A stretch of 30,383 nt of DNA, from positions 1 through 30,383 of IMG/VR virus record IMGVR_UViG_3300025122_005155, one strand, 5' to 3'. The stretch's first letter is position 1. Each line of letters opens with the position of its first letter. The position numbers and the translations under genes are program-made. The DNA is from a virus. Positions 20,660 to 29,254 of the stretch are shown here, piece by piece. A model generated the notes under the pieces. That model worked only from the letters and a program-made list of their open reading frames with translations, had not been told where the DNA came from and searched no databases.

Positions 20660-21991
20660 ATGAAGAAAATCTTTTGTTTGGACGCCAATGTCTTAGCATA
20701 CGATTCTGAATCTATTTTTTCATTCAAAGATAACGATGTCATTGTACCCCTGGTTATTTTAGAAGAATTAGACAACCTTAAAAAGAGAAATGATGAAGTA
20801 GGAATTAATTGTCGAACCTCCATTAGACATCTAGATACTTTAAGACAAGAAGGATGTCTCCGAGAGGGAGTTCCCCTTCCTAACGGGGGAAAACTTTTTG
20901 TTATTGACACTTCTTCTAAGGGGAAATTGCCGGTTGAACTATCAGGACCAGACAAGGTGGACAACATTCTCTTGTCTGTTATGAAATCCCTTACAGAGAA
21001 AAATCCTGATAATCAGGTTAGTCTAATAACTAAAGATGTTAACTTAAGAGTTAAGTGTAATTTTTTAAAAATCCTGTGTGAAGATTATAACAAGCACAGG
21101 GTTACCAGGACTGCTTCTGGACTATTCACCGGTGTAAGTAGAATTTTCATTTCTGAGGAAGAAATGAAAGCTCTGTATGATAAAAAATTTGTTAACATCT
21201 CTAAAGAAACTGTAGAAGAAAACCTCCTTTATCCGAATGAACTTTTGGTTATAAAGACCGGACCTAATAATTCTTCTGCTATCGCAATGTTTGATAAGAG
21301 AAATTGTAGGGCAACCCTGTTAAGAGAGTATAAAAAGGTTTGGAACCTATCTCCAAGAAATAAGGAACAAATTTTTGCTTTTAACCTTCTTTTAAACGAC
21401 TCTATAAAACTAGTATCCCTTGTAGGCCCTGCTGGAACCGGAAAGACTCTTCTTGCTATAGCTAGCGGACTTCACCAGGTTATAGAAGAAAAGGCGTACT
21501 CTAAACTTGTTGTCTCGAGACCTGTTCACACCGTAGGAAAAGATCTTGGATATCTTCCTGGTTCCTACGAGGAGAAGATGAGTCCATGGATTCAACCCAT
21601 AGAAGATAATTTGAAGTATTTGCTAACTTCAAGCTCGGACAAGCATGGTAATGTTTCCATTTTTGACATGTACGTTGACAGGGGTATCATCGAAGTTGAG
21701 GCAATTGCCTACATGAGAGGGAGATCAATTTCTGATGCACTGATCATAATTGACGAGGCCCAAAACCTCTCTGTTCATGAACTTAAGACCATCTTGACAA
21801 GAGCTGGGGAGAATACCAAGATAGTTTTGACCGGAGATATTGATCAGATTGATAATAGCTACGTCGACTCAGTTTCTAATGGTCTTTCGTACGCTGTTGA
21901 AAAGTTTAAAGAACATGAAATATCTGGACATGTGTCAATGATTAAAGGAGAAAGATCTGAACTCGCAACTTTGGCGTCTAAGATTCTATAA
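20660..21991 (+). CDS. phoH: PIN-PhoH fusion protein (PhoH2-like)
   Basis: 443 residues. The N-terminal PIN domain (about 1-145) has the acidic residues expected of this RNase fold: LDANVL (Asp8), VILEELDNL (Glu36) and TKDVNLR (Asp126). The C-terminal PhoH ATPase domain has Walker A GPAGTGKT (256-263), VVSRPVHTVGKDLGYLPGS, and Walker B LIIIDEAQNLS (from 361), followed by LTGDIDQID. This two-domain form is PhoH2, an RNA helicase/nuclease in mycobacteria. Most phage PhoH proteins are the shorter ATPase-only type, so the PIN fusion is notable. It may act in RNA turnover during infection. Confidence 0.92.
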   Translation: MKKIFCLDANVLAYDSESIFSFKDNDVIVPLVILEELDNLKKRNDEVGINCRTSIRHLDTLRQEGCLREGVPLPNGGKLFVIDTSSKGKLPVELSGPDKVDNILLSVMKSLTEKNPDNQVSLITKDVNLRVKCNFLKILCEDYNKHRVTRTASGLFTGVSRIFISEEEMKALYDKKFVNISKETVEENLLYPNELLVIKTGPNNSSAIAMFDKRNCRATLLREYKKVWNLSPRNKEQIFAFNLLLNDSIKLVSLVGPAGTGKTLLAIASGLHQVIEEKAYSKLVVSRPVHTVGKDLGYLPGSYEEKMSPWIQPIEDNLKYLLTSSSDKHGNVSIFDMYVDRGIIEVEAIAYMRGRSISDALIIIDEAQNLSVHELKTILTRAGENTKIVLTGDIDQIDNSYVDSVSNGLSYAVEKFKEHEISGHVSMIKGERSELATLASKIL

Positions 21992-22008
21992 GCTAGCTCG
22001 GCTAGGTT

Positions 22009-22016
22009 ATATTTAA
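22009..22016 (+). promoter_or_regulatory. ATAYTTA motif upstream of the 22043 gene
   Basis: ATATTTAA lies 34 bases before the TTG start and could begin the fibre transcript (22043-26506). Confidence 0.3.
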
Positions 22017-22042
22017 TCTCAGAAGACTGCTGGAGTTGTAAA

Positions 22043-22378
22043 TTGGCAAGTACTACATTTAAAAAGAGAGATAGAAACAGGTTTAGAAAAGTTTATCCAT
22101 TTACTCGGGTAAGGCCTTCTAACACGTATTGTTCTGACGATGTGGTAGTTATGGAGGTGGGAAAAGTTTCCTTCTCTGATTCAAGCACCATATCTCATAA
22201 ATTTTCAGAAGTCTTTACATCTGCACCTATTATAACTGCAATTTCTGTAGATACCGGCTCTGGTGACGCCAATGTCAATATTTTTGTAAGCTCCATTACA
22301 CTACTTGGTGTTACTTTTAACAGTAGTGCTGAATTCACGGGAGATGTTCATTTTCACGCCATACAGGTAGGTGAGTGA
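22043..22378 (+). CDS. small beta-rich tail or fibre-associated protein
   Basis: 111 residues from TTG 22043 with GGAG eight bases upstream. After a basic N-terminus (KKRDRNRFRKVYPF), a beta-rich domain contains EVFTSAPIITAISVDTG, NVNIFVSSITLLGVTFNSSA and FTGDVHFHAIQV. This F-x-x-x-P-x-I...V-x-x-x-x-F...G-x-(V/I)-x-(F/Y)-x-x-I pattern resembles H-type-lectin-like or other small beta sandwiches on phage tails. The next gene is a paralogue. Position just before the fibre suggests an accessory fibre or adaptor role. Confidence 0.6.
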   Translation: MASTTFKKRDRNRFRKVYPFTRVRPSNTYCSDDVVVMEVGKVSFSDSSTISHKFSEVFTSAPIITAISVDTGSGDANVNIFVSSITLLGVTFNSSAEFTGDVHFHAIQVGE

Positions 22379-22381
22379 GCG

Positions 22382-22609
22382 ATGTTTAAGTTAAAGGTAA
22401 CAAGTGGAAAGGTAGCCTTCGTCAAGGAGTCTTCTAAGGATGTTAGTATGTCAGGAGACCTCCATTACAGGATCCCCCGAATAGTTATTACTCCTGCAGA
22501 CGAGGATGTCAATGCATACATTTCTAATGTAACAAGGTCAGGGTTCACCATAAATACTAGCGCTCAGATGACAGGTGATATCTATTATAGGGCAATTTCA
22601 GTTAGGTAG
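22382..22609 (+). CDS. small beta-rich tail or fibre-associated protein, paralogue of the preceding gene
   Basis: 75 residues from ATG 22382. Its second half (DVNAYISNVTRSGFTINTSA, then MTGDIYYRAISV) aligns with the end of the preceding protein (NVNIFVSSITLLGVTFNSSA, then FTGDVHFHAIQV), so the two derive from one duplicated domain. It lacks the basic N-terminal extension. It ends 9 bases before the fibre ATG, with TAGGAG in that gap serving as the fibre ribosome-binding site. A role as tail-tip or fibre accessory protein is inferred from context. Confidence 0.6.
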   Translation: MFKLKVTSGKVAFVKESSKDVSMSGDLHYRIPRIVITPADEDVNAYISNVTRSGFTINTSAQMTGDIYYRAISVR

Positions 22610-22618
22610 GAGTGAGGA

Positions 22619-25600
22619 ATGCCAAAGAATTTTAGAGCTAGACAGGTTGAAACATCGGTCATAGCTGCCTCCGGATCAGGTGAGACATCAGCCCAGATCC
22701 TTATTGTAACTGGATCAGATCTTGATTCTAATGGAAAACTTAGATCTGAATTTACTTCTACGCCTATTGGAACCGACGTCTTCATGTTCGTCTCCGGTTC
22801 GAAGGGCGGCCGCGACGCCGGAAAAGGGGTCATTCTTTTAGCGGGCGACACAGTTATATCCGGAACACTGTATGCTGACAAGATGGTCGTTGAGATCGAG
22901 GAAGCGACCACCGGAAGTCTCAGCGTCTCAGGAAGCCTCTTCGTTTCAGCAAGTGGAAATTTTGGAAACGGCGTAACTGTTAACGACTCCCGTAACAACA
23001 CATCTGTTGGAAATTTCCAGGTTAAGACGAGGGCACTCCCCGGAATGATCGTCTCTGATTCCACCACGAATCAGCTCATTCTTCACTCGTCTGGCACCTC
23101 CGCAGCCACAGCCGGCTCCCCGGGAACACAGTCAGCAGCAGGATCCGATGTTGCCACCTACATAAGCGGGGCTATTGGATCAGTTGGAGTTGCTAATAGC
23201 AAGGGTGTCACCCTGGTCACCGGAGACATGGTTGTGTCCGGCGCTCTGTCGATCGGCGAGTCAGGCACAGGCAGTGATGTCATCTTCTACGGTGAGGACG
23301 CCAACGCGGTCGGACTCCACTGGGATGCTGACTACGCGGAACACGGCGCGCTGCTATTGGGAGTCGATGACCATGGTGTTGATTTAATAGTTCGGGGCGA
23401 AACACCAACTCGCTTTTTATTCTGGGATCAGAGCACTGACACTCTGAAACTTCTCGGACACTTCATATTCAATGATGGTGCTTATGACCTAGACTTCCGT
23501 GCCGAGTCCCAGAACATTCCGGGGATGATTGTCATTGACTCAGGCACAGATCAGCTGTTACTGCATGCCTCAGGCACTACCGCAGCCACTGCAGGGGGAA
23601 CCGGCTTCCAGGCCGGCTCCGATGTTGCCATATATCTGAGCGGAACCTGTGGATCAACCGGCTTCGCCGGCAGTAAAGGGGTGACTCTCTTCACGGGCGA
23701 CGTCGTCACCTCCGGATCCTTTATTTCTAACGAGCCCGGCCTCGATCATGACTTTAGAGTAGCCTCGGAGTTACAACAGGGACAGATAATCGTTGATGGA
23801 GGAACTAATCAGGTCATCCTTCATTCGTCAGGAACCTCAGCATCCTCCACTTCCTCAGGAACAACTATCGGAACCGACGTTGCGGTCTTCATATCCGGAA
23901 CAGCAGGGACGTCAGGGGTGTCTGTTACTCCTAAGGACTCCGCCGGTAGCAAGGCAGTGACTGTGATTGCCGGGGATACTGTCCTAAGTGGTAATGTTTA
24001 CATGTACTCGTCACAGAGACTTGTTTTCAATGGCAGTGACGACACAGGAAAGATCTCAATGAACGGGAGTCAGAACCTCAACATAAATGCTCCTGGAGAT
24101 ATTGTTATCAAAGCGGGAGGAGAGGGTACTTTACCTGCACTCATCCCGGATGCCAACAACGACACCGACATTGGAAGCCACGTCAAGTCCTTCAAGGACG
24201 CTTACTTCCAGGGTGATGTAAATGTCACAGGTTCTCTAAGGTTCACTGAGACTGAAAAAATTACCCACGTTGGACCCCCAGGGATTGTAAATATCTTAGC
24301 CAATCAATCCGTTCAGATCATGGGTAATGATCCTAATCAAGGTAGGGATGTTGGCGTATTCATTTCAGGCACGGTCGGATCCCGCGCGAACCCATCTGTT
24401 GCCGGCACAACTCTAATCGGTGGCGACCTCTTCGTATCAGGAAACACCTACATCGTTCCCTCTTCTAGTATTGAGAACTTCCTGGAAGGCAAGGTGTTTG
24501 ATGCAGTTGGGTCCGACGTCAACTTCTTCGTCTCAGGATCTGCAAGTTCTCAGGGGTCAACCTCCCGTGCTGTATCGTTATTCGGTGGCGGCCTTGTAGT
24601 TTCAGGCACCCATGCCCTCCAGAAGCTTACATCCCAGCCCACCGCCGGTCCGGACCAGGTCGTCCTGTTCGCCTACGATGACGGCGGCGGCGGTGGCGTT
24701 GCCCTCTGGCAGGATGTCGATGGCTCATCACCCATCAAGGTCGGCGGCGGTGGCTGGGTCGATGACGGAACTGTTGTCAGGCTGGATACCATTACAGATC
24801 ATGTTGGTATCGGTACTACAGCCCCGATTGGCGATGCTGGCATCGCCAGTCTCCAGGTTAATGGCTTCACATTGCTTGGCGATGATTCGTATAACGCTGG
24901 GTATCCTCCCACTACAAAGGGTAGCGGCTCTGTCAACATCAGGTGGTTAGAGGGCGACTCAACACGCAGTTCGCTACTGCTAATGGAGAATGCATATAAT
25001 GGCACAGCGGGATCCTCCAGCTCCATATACTTCAAGGCTGTTGATGTTGTAGGCTTTGAGCAAAACTACGCTGGCATCACATACGATGGTGGAACTAATG
25101 GCGACTTGACGCTGTTCTGTAGCTCCTCCGCCGGGCGGCTGATATTCTCACCCGGTGATTCAGAAGCTGGAATCATCAATGAGACATTGCGACTCGACGG
25201 TCCTGGCAAGACTGCTACTAATGACGGTGGCGGTGGCTACCGCGGCGCCGTTTTTAACGAGAATGCCACGAACATTAACTTTAGGGTCGAGAGCTCCAAT
25301 CGACAGGGTGCAATATTTGTCCGAGGTGACCAGGACCAGGTGCTGATATTATCAGGAGGGGCAGGGGCATCTCCAAATGAGACGACATTCACTGACACCG
25401 CATTCTTTGTATCAGGTGCATTAGCATCAAAAGGAACTGCAGTCCGTGGAACCGCCCTTTTTGGAGGTGACCTGGTCGTCTCTGGAGGTCTCCACGGTGG
25501 ATACAATGCGGGCATGGAAGGGGAAATCCTCACCCTTGCGTCCAACGTAATAGCCGGCCCAGGTGTCTTCTTCTACAACGGAATGGATGATTGGAGAAGA

Positions 25601-26506
25601 GAAGGCCTATCCGGCCCGGAGGGCGAAGACGTCGTCTTCTCCATCTCAGGAAGTATCGGTGCCAAGAATGAGATCGATGAACATGGAGGTACCGGAATCG
25701 CCTGCATCGGCGGCGACCTGGTCGTCTCCGGAAACCTGCACGGCGGATATAACGCGGAGTGGCAGTCCAATATTTTAAATATAAGTTCTACCGTTTCGGT
25801 TCAAGGTTCTAGTTTTTTCTTCGACGGAGGCGGAGAAGGTGAGGCCGACGGCTCACCTGGCGGCGACGACGTCGTCTTTTCCGTCTCAGGGAGTGTCGGT
25901 GGAAAGGATCAGGACGCCTTCGAGGGTAATGGAGGAACAGCGGTATTCGGTGGTGATCTTGTGGTCTCCGGAAACACCTACTTCCTACCCGGCACGCAGG
26001 GTCGAAACCCCCAGATGGCACTGTTCGGAACTGACAATGGTGTAACATTCTTCGTGTCAGGGGGAATTGGATACAAGCAGTATGGAGGCCCAGGTGTCTC
26101 GGTATTCTCAGGTGACCTCGTAACATCCGGCGCGCTATACCTCTTAAACCTGGCCTCGGCTGATGTCAATCCTCTAGGAACGGGCGCCGACGGGAAGGTT
26201 GTTACGGACTCATCTGATGTCAGGTTAAAGACCAATATTAAGACGATAGATAGTGCTCTCTGGAAGGTCAACAACCTCAGGGGTGTGAACTACAGTCCGA
26301 TCAACAACCCAGATAAGAAACTTTTAGGAATGATCGCCCAGGAGGTTCAGGAGGTTGTCCCCGAAGCAGTTTTCCGGAACGGCGACACAGGATACTACGG
26401 TCTACACTATGGTAGGATGGTGGGCCTCCTCGTCGAAGGCATGAAGGATCAGCAAAAACAGATAGATGAACTGAAAGCGGAAATAGAGATATTAAAAGAA
26501 GAGTGA
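22619..26506 (+). CDS. giant repetitive tail fibre with S74 intramolecular chaperone
   Basis: 1295 residues. Most of the protein consists of about ten Gly/Ser/Val-rich repeats with a core like GSDVxxFVSG...GxGVTLxxGDLVVSG. Four of the earlier and middle repeats are preceded by a second recurring unit (FR-x-x-S...G-x-I-x-V-D...QLILHSSGT). The last 99 residues are a peptidase S74 chaperone-of-endosialidase domain: SSDVRLKTNI, LLGMIAQEVQEVVPEAV, YGLHYGRMVGLLVEGMKDQQ and a terminal coiled coil. In known fibres this domain trimerises the protein and cuts itself off at the Ser before the SD-x-RLK motif, here near residue 1199. The product is expected on the phage tail, binding the host surface. A Gly-rich stretch (about 685-705) interrupts the repeats. 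The gene is GC-rich after its first 140 bases. Confidence 0.9.
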   Translation: MPKNFRARQVETSVIAASGSGETSAQILIVTGSDLDSNGKLRSEFTSTPIGTDVFMFVSGSKGGRDAGKGVILLAGDTVISGTLYADKMVVEIEEATTGSLSVSGSLFVSASGNFGNGVTVNDSRNNTSVGNFQVKTRALPGMIVSDSTTNQLILHSSGTSAATAGSPGTQSAAGSDVATYISGAIGSVGVANSKGVTLVTGDMVVSGALSIGESGTGSDVIFYGEDANAVGLHWDADYAEHGALLLGVDDHGVDLIVRGETPTRFLFWDQSTDTLKLLGHFIFNDGAYDLDFRAESQNIPGMIVIDSGTDQLLLHASGTTAATAGGTGFQAGSDVAIYLSGTCGSTGFAGSKGVTLFTGDVVTSGSFISNEPGLDHDFRVASELQQGQIIVDGGTNQVILHSSGTSASSTSSGTTIGTDVAVFISGTAGTSGVSVTPKDSAGSKAVTVIAGDTVLSGNVYMYSSQRLVFNGSDDTGKISMNGSQNLNINAPGDIVIKAGGEGTLPALIPDANNDTDIGSHVKSFKDAYFQGDVNVTGSLRFTETEKITHVGPPGIVNILANQSVQIMGNDPNQGRDVGVFISGTVGSRANPSVAGTTLIGGDLFVSGNTYIVPSSSIENFLEGKVFDAVGSDVNFFVSGSASSQGSTSRAVSLFGGGLVVSGTHALQKLTSQPTAGPDQVVLFAYDDGGGGGVALWQDVDGSSPIKVGGGGWVDDGTVVRLDTITDHVGIGTTAPIGDAGIASLQVNGFTLLGDDSYNAGYPPTTKGSGSVNIRWLEGDSTRSSLLLMENAYNGTAGSSSSIYFKAVDVVGFEQNYAGITYDGGTNGDLTLFCSSSAGRLIFSPGDSEAGIINETLRLDGPGKTATNDGGGGYRGAVFNENATNINFRVESSNRQGAIFVRGDQDQVLILSGGAGASPNETTFTDTAFFVSGALASKGTAVRGTALFGGDLVVSGGLHGGYNAGMEGEILTLASNVIAGPGVFFYNGMDDWRREGLSGPEGEDVVFSISGSIGAKNEIDEHGGTGIACIGGDLVVSGNLHGGYNAEWQSNILNISSTVSVQGSSFFFDGGGEGEADGSPGGDDVVFSVSGSVGGKDQDAFEGNGGTAVFGGDLVVSGNTYFLPGTQGRNPQMALFGTDNGVTFFVSGGIGYKQYGGPGVSVFSGDLVTSGALYLLNLASADVNPLGTGADGKVVTDSSDVRLKTNIKTIDSALWKVNNLRGVNYSPINNPDKKLLGMIAQEVQEVVPEAVFRNGDTGYYGLHYGRMVGLLVEGMKDQQKQIDELKAEIEILKEE
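22769..26146 (+). repeat. about ten tandem-like degenerate coding repeats in the fibre gene
   Basis: Repeat cores (codons for G-(S/T)-D-V and nearby) start near 22769, 23141, 23615, 23870, 24341, 24509, 25391, 25622, 25862 and 26031. Each ends near GD-(L/T/V)-V-(V/T)-SG. The last four sit closest together. Two copies also share DNA, such as GACCTGGTCGTCTC before a Gly-Gly-Tyr-Asn segment (about 25467 and 25716). The spacing varies, so these are evolved domain copies and not a simple tandem array. Confidence 0.8.
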
Positions 26507-26510
26507 GGGA

Positions 26511-26538
26511 TTAACTTTTCTCTTGTGTGTCCTATAAT
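26511..26538 (+). promoter_or_regulatory. candidate sigma-70-type promoter of the glycosyltransferase block
   Basis: TTAACT (26511-26516) and TATAAT (26533-26538) are 16 bases apart, in the 52-base gap after the fibre gene. The first glycosyltransferase ATG follows 20 bases after the -10 box. No ATAYTTA motif is present in this gap. Confidence 0.4.
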
Positions 26539-26558
26539 AGGTAGTTGAGGACATACAT

Positions 26559-28538
26559 ATGGTTTCATTTTCTGGATCTAGTTTATTTGACGGCCAACCC
26601 GGACCGGTTAAGGTTCCGCAGGATTGCCATGTTATTTTTGTATCTGACATGTTTGTTGAAGACTACGGTGGAGGCGCCGAGCTTACGTCTGAAGCTCTAA
26701 TACAGAGATCTCCTTTTAATGTCTTTAAGCTTCACTCAGCAGATGTTAAACTTGAAACCCTAGAGTCTGGGGTTGACAAGCACTGGATTTTTGGAAATTT
26801 TTCTAACGTAGACGCGGCGCTGATCCCGACAATCGTTTCAAACCTTAGTTACTCAATCTTGGAATATGACTACAAGTACTGTAAGTACAGGTCTCCAGAG
26901 AAACATTCTGACATTGAGCAGAAACCTTGTGACTGTCATAATCAAATGAATGGAAAAATGATTTCTGCATTTTACTATGGTGCTAAATCCCTGTGGTGGA
27001 TGTCAGAGAGACAACAAGACAGGTATCATCAATTTTTTCCTTTTTTAAGTGAAGTTTCTAACGTTGTCCTTTCTTCTGTTTTTGATGAAAACACGTTCGC
27101 AACGTTGAAGACCCTAAGGTCGAAATATGAAAATACCGAAAGATCAGGATGGGTCGTCCTAGGATCTTCATCTTGGATAAAGGGAACGGAAGATGCTAAG
27201 TCTTGGTGTGAAGAAAGTGGAAAAGATTACGAGGTTATTTGGGATCTTCCATATCCTGAAGCTCTAGAAAAATTAGCTTCTTCTGAGGGATTTGTCTACC
27301 TTCCAAAAGGAGGTGACACGTGTCCTAGGATGGTGATTGAGGCAAAACTTCTAGGGTGTGAACTTCACATTAATGACAATGTTGAGCATGCAAATGAGAT
27401 CTGGTTCCAGACCGATAACTTGTATGACACTGAGTGTTATCTGTACGCTGCAAGAGATAGATTCTGGCAGGCTGTTAAGGAAGACATGAGTTATAATCCG
27501 ACAGTTTCTGGCTACACTACAACTTTAAACTGCGTTGAACACAGATATCCTTTTGAGGAAAGTATCCTTTCCATGATTGGTTTTTGTGATGAGGTCGTCG
27601 TCGTCGACGCGGGATCAACTGACGGAACCTGGGAAAAGCTTGTTGAACTAAAAGAATCTCACGAAAACTTGGTGATCCACAAAGAGAAAAGAGATCTAGA
27701 TCACCCCAGGTGGTCCTTGTCTGTCGATGGACTGCTCAAGGCCCAGGCCAGGTCTCTTTGCACCTCCCATTTTTGTTGGCAGCAGGACGTGGATGAGGTA
27801 GTTGATGAGTCTGATTACGAGAAAATTAGAAACATTACAAGAAACTTTCCTAAACAGCTTGAACTTTTAGCTCTTCCTGTGGTTGAATACTGGGGAGGAC
27901 CAGAAAAAGTTAGGATCGATGTTAATCCTTGGAAGTGGAGGCTTAGTCGTAACTTGCCCCACATCACCCACGGCCCACCAGCTCAACTAAGAAAGTATGA
28001 TAACAACGGTGATCTTTATTGTGCCCGCGGAACGGATAGCTGTGATTACATTAGGTTAGATAATTACGAACCTATTCCTTTTGCCACTTTTTACACAGAT
28101 GAGGCCCACAATGTCAGAATGAAAGCTTGGAACTCTAACCTGAACGACGACTCCGATTTGGAGATCTTAAGTTACTACGAATCCTGGTTTAACAGGGTGA
28201 TTTCAGAACTACCCTCTGTGTTTCACTTTTCCTGGTGGAACATCGAAAGAAAAGTTACCTCTTACCGATCTTACTGGACTGGATTTTGGGAGTCGATGTA
28301 TAACGAAAAATATGACGACATTGCAGAAAACAACGTCATGTTTGACTGCCCATGGACAGAGGTCACCGACGATATGGTCAAAGAAAGATCCCAGGAGTTT
28401 TCTGACAAGTTAGGTGGTTGGATATGGCATCAAAAGTGGAATGGAGAGGTGACCACGCCTCACATGAAAATCAGTAGAGAAGTTCCAAAAACCATGAAAA
28501 AATGGATCGACTCTGAAAGCTCTAAGTCTTTCAAGTGA
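26559..28538 (+). CDS. two-domain glycosyltransferase (GT4-like plus GT2-like)
   Basis: 659 residues. The first 300 residues resemble a GT-B (GT4-type) enzyme: FVSDMFVEDYGGGAEL near the N-terminus, SGWVVLGSSSWIKGTEDA, and a nucleotide-sugar-binding-like GGDTCPRMVIEAKLLGCEL (251-269). From about 316 a GT-A (GT2) domain begins: TTTLNCVEHRYPFEESI, VVVVDAGSTDGT (346-357) and QQDVDEVVDESD with a D-x-D (410-412). The C-terminal 200 residues are Trp-rich and unrecognised. A bifunctional enzyme is plausible, transferring two sugars in sequence. It opens a run of at least three glycosyltransferase genes, and targets could be host surface glycans, phage DNA or virion proteins. Confidence 0.8.
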   Translation: MVSFSGSSLFDGQPGPVKVPQDCHVIFVSDMFVEDYGGGAELTSEALIQRSPFNVFKLHSADVKLETLESGVDKHWIFGNFSNVDAALIPTIVSNLSYSILEYDYKYCKYRSPEKHSDIEQKPCDCHNQMNGKMISAFYYGAKSLWWMSERQQDRYHQFFPFLSEVSNVVLSSVFDENTFATLKTLRSKYENTERSGWVVLGSSSWIKGTEDAKSWCEESGKDYEVIWDLPYPEALEKLASSEGFVYLPKGGDTCPRMVIEAKLLGCELHINDNVEHANEIWFQTDNLYDTECYLYAARDRFWQAVKEDMSYNPTVSGYTTTLNCVEHRYPFEESILSMIGFCDEVVVVDAGSTDGTWEKLVELKESHENLVIHKEKRDLDHPRWSLSVDGLLKAQARSLCTSHFCWQQDVDEVVDESDYEKIRNITRNFPKQLELLALPVVEYWGGPEKVRIDVNPWKWRLSRNLPHITHGPPAQLRKYDNNGDLYCARGTDSCDYIRLDNYEPIPFATFYTDEAHNVRMKAWNSNLNDDSDLEILSYYESWFNRVISELPSVFHFSWWNIERKVTSYRSYWTGFWESMYNEKYDDIAENNVMFDCPWTEVTDDMVKERSQEFSDKLGGWIWHQKWNGEVTTPHMKISREVPKTMKKWIDSESSKSFK

Positions 28539-29254
28539 ATCTCGTCATAGTGGTTCCTTGTTTCAACGCACAGGATAATCTTTCTAAACTAGTGTCGTCT
28601 ATTAGGTCTCAGAAGGACGATAGGTGGTCCTGTGTGATGATAGATGACATTTCTAATGATGGTACATGGAAAACCATGACGAGCTTAGTTGGAGATGATT
28701 CTCGGTTCACTCTGATTAAAAACAAGGTAAAAAAATACGCTTTAAGAAACATAGTTGAAACTTCTAGAAAGTATAAAAAGAGAGATGTCGCTATTGGCGT
28801 TGTTGATGGAGATGACTTTCTTTGCAATGATGATACGGTATCTTTAGTCCTCGAGGAGTATGAAAAAGGTGCTGACGTTGTGTGGACCGCCCATCGATGG
28901 GACATTAATGGAATGAACATCTCAAGAGAGATACCTAACGGTGTAAATCCGTACCAGTGGCCATGGTGTTCTTCACACTTTAGAACGTTTAGAAGTTCTT
29001 TACTTGACAAGGTTCCAGATGAAAATTTTCAAGATTTTAAAGGAAGGTGGTTTAAGAGAGGGTACGATCAGGCTCTCCTCCTTCCTCTCTTGTACAAGGC
29101 TAAAAGTAGAGTGTATATTCCAAATGTATGTTACCAGTACAACATTGAATCTGTCTCTCTTCCTGTTAGAGATCCAGCAGAGAGAGAACAAATATCTACA
29201 GTTTCCTTCGTGAGGTCCCGAGGATTTCTAGAAAAAGATGAAAATAGCCTTTGA
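28535..29254 (+). CDS. GT2-family glycosyltransferase
   Basis: 239 residues from GTG 28535, overlapping the previous stop (GTGA). It is a GT-A enzyme: VIVVPCFNAQDNLSKLVSSI at the N-terminus, MIDDISNDGTW, and VDGDDFLCN with the metal-binding D-x-D. The remaining C-terminus contains WCSSHFRTFRSSLLDKVP and YDQALLLPLL, consistent with acceptor-binding regions. It is short but complete for a phage GT2. The gene overlaps the next one by 17 bases. Confidence 0.85.
   Translation: MNLVIVVPCFNAQDNLSKLVSSIRSQKDDRWSCVMIDDISNDGTWKTMTSLVGDDSRFTLIKNKVKKYALRNIVETSRKYKKRDVAIGVVDGDDFLCNDDTVSLVLEEYEKGADVVWTAHRWDINGMNISREIPNGVNPYQWPWCSSHFRTFRSSLLDKVPDENFQDFKGRWFKRGYDQALLLPLLYKAKSRVYIPNVCYQYNIESVSLPVRDPAEREQISTVSFVRSRGFLEKDENSL

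Noticed and set aside
11379-21991. Possibility that the region is bacterial chromosome because of prkA, spoVR, tmRNA and tilS
   Set aside because: The surrounding small phage-type genes, overlapping frames, the chaperonin decay, the S74 fibre and same-strand layout fit a phage better; only the full contig can settle it.
25809-26126. Arg/His-rich reverse frame opposite the fibre
   Set aside because: It is a composition artefact from Gly/Asp-rich fibre codons read backwards.
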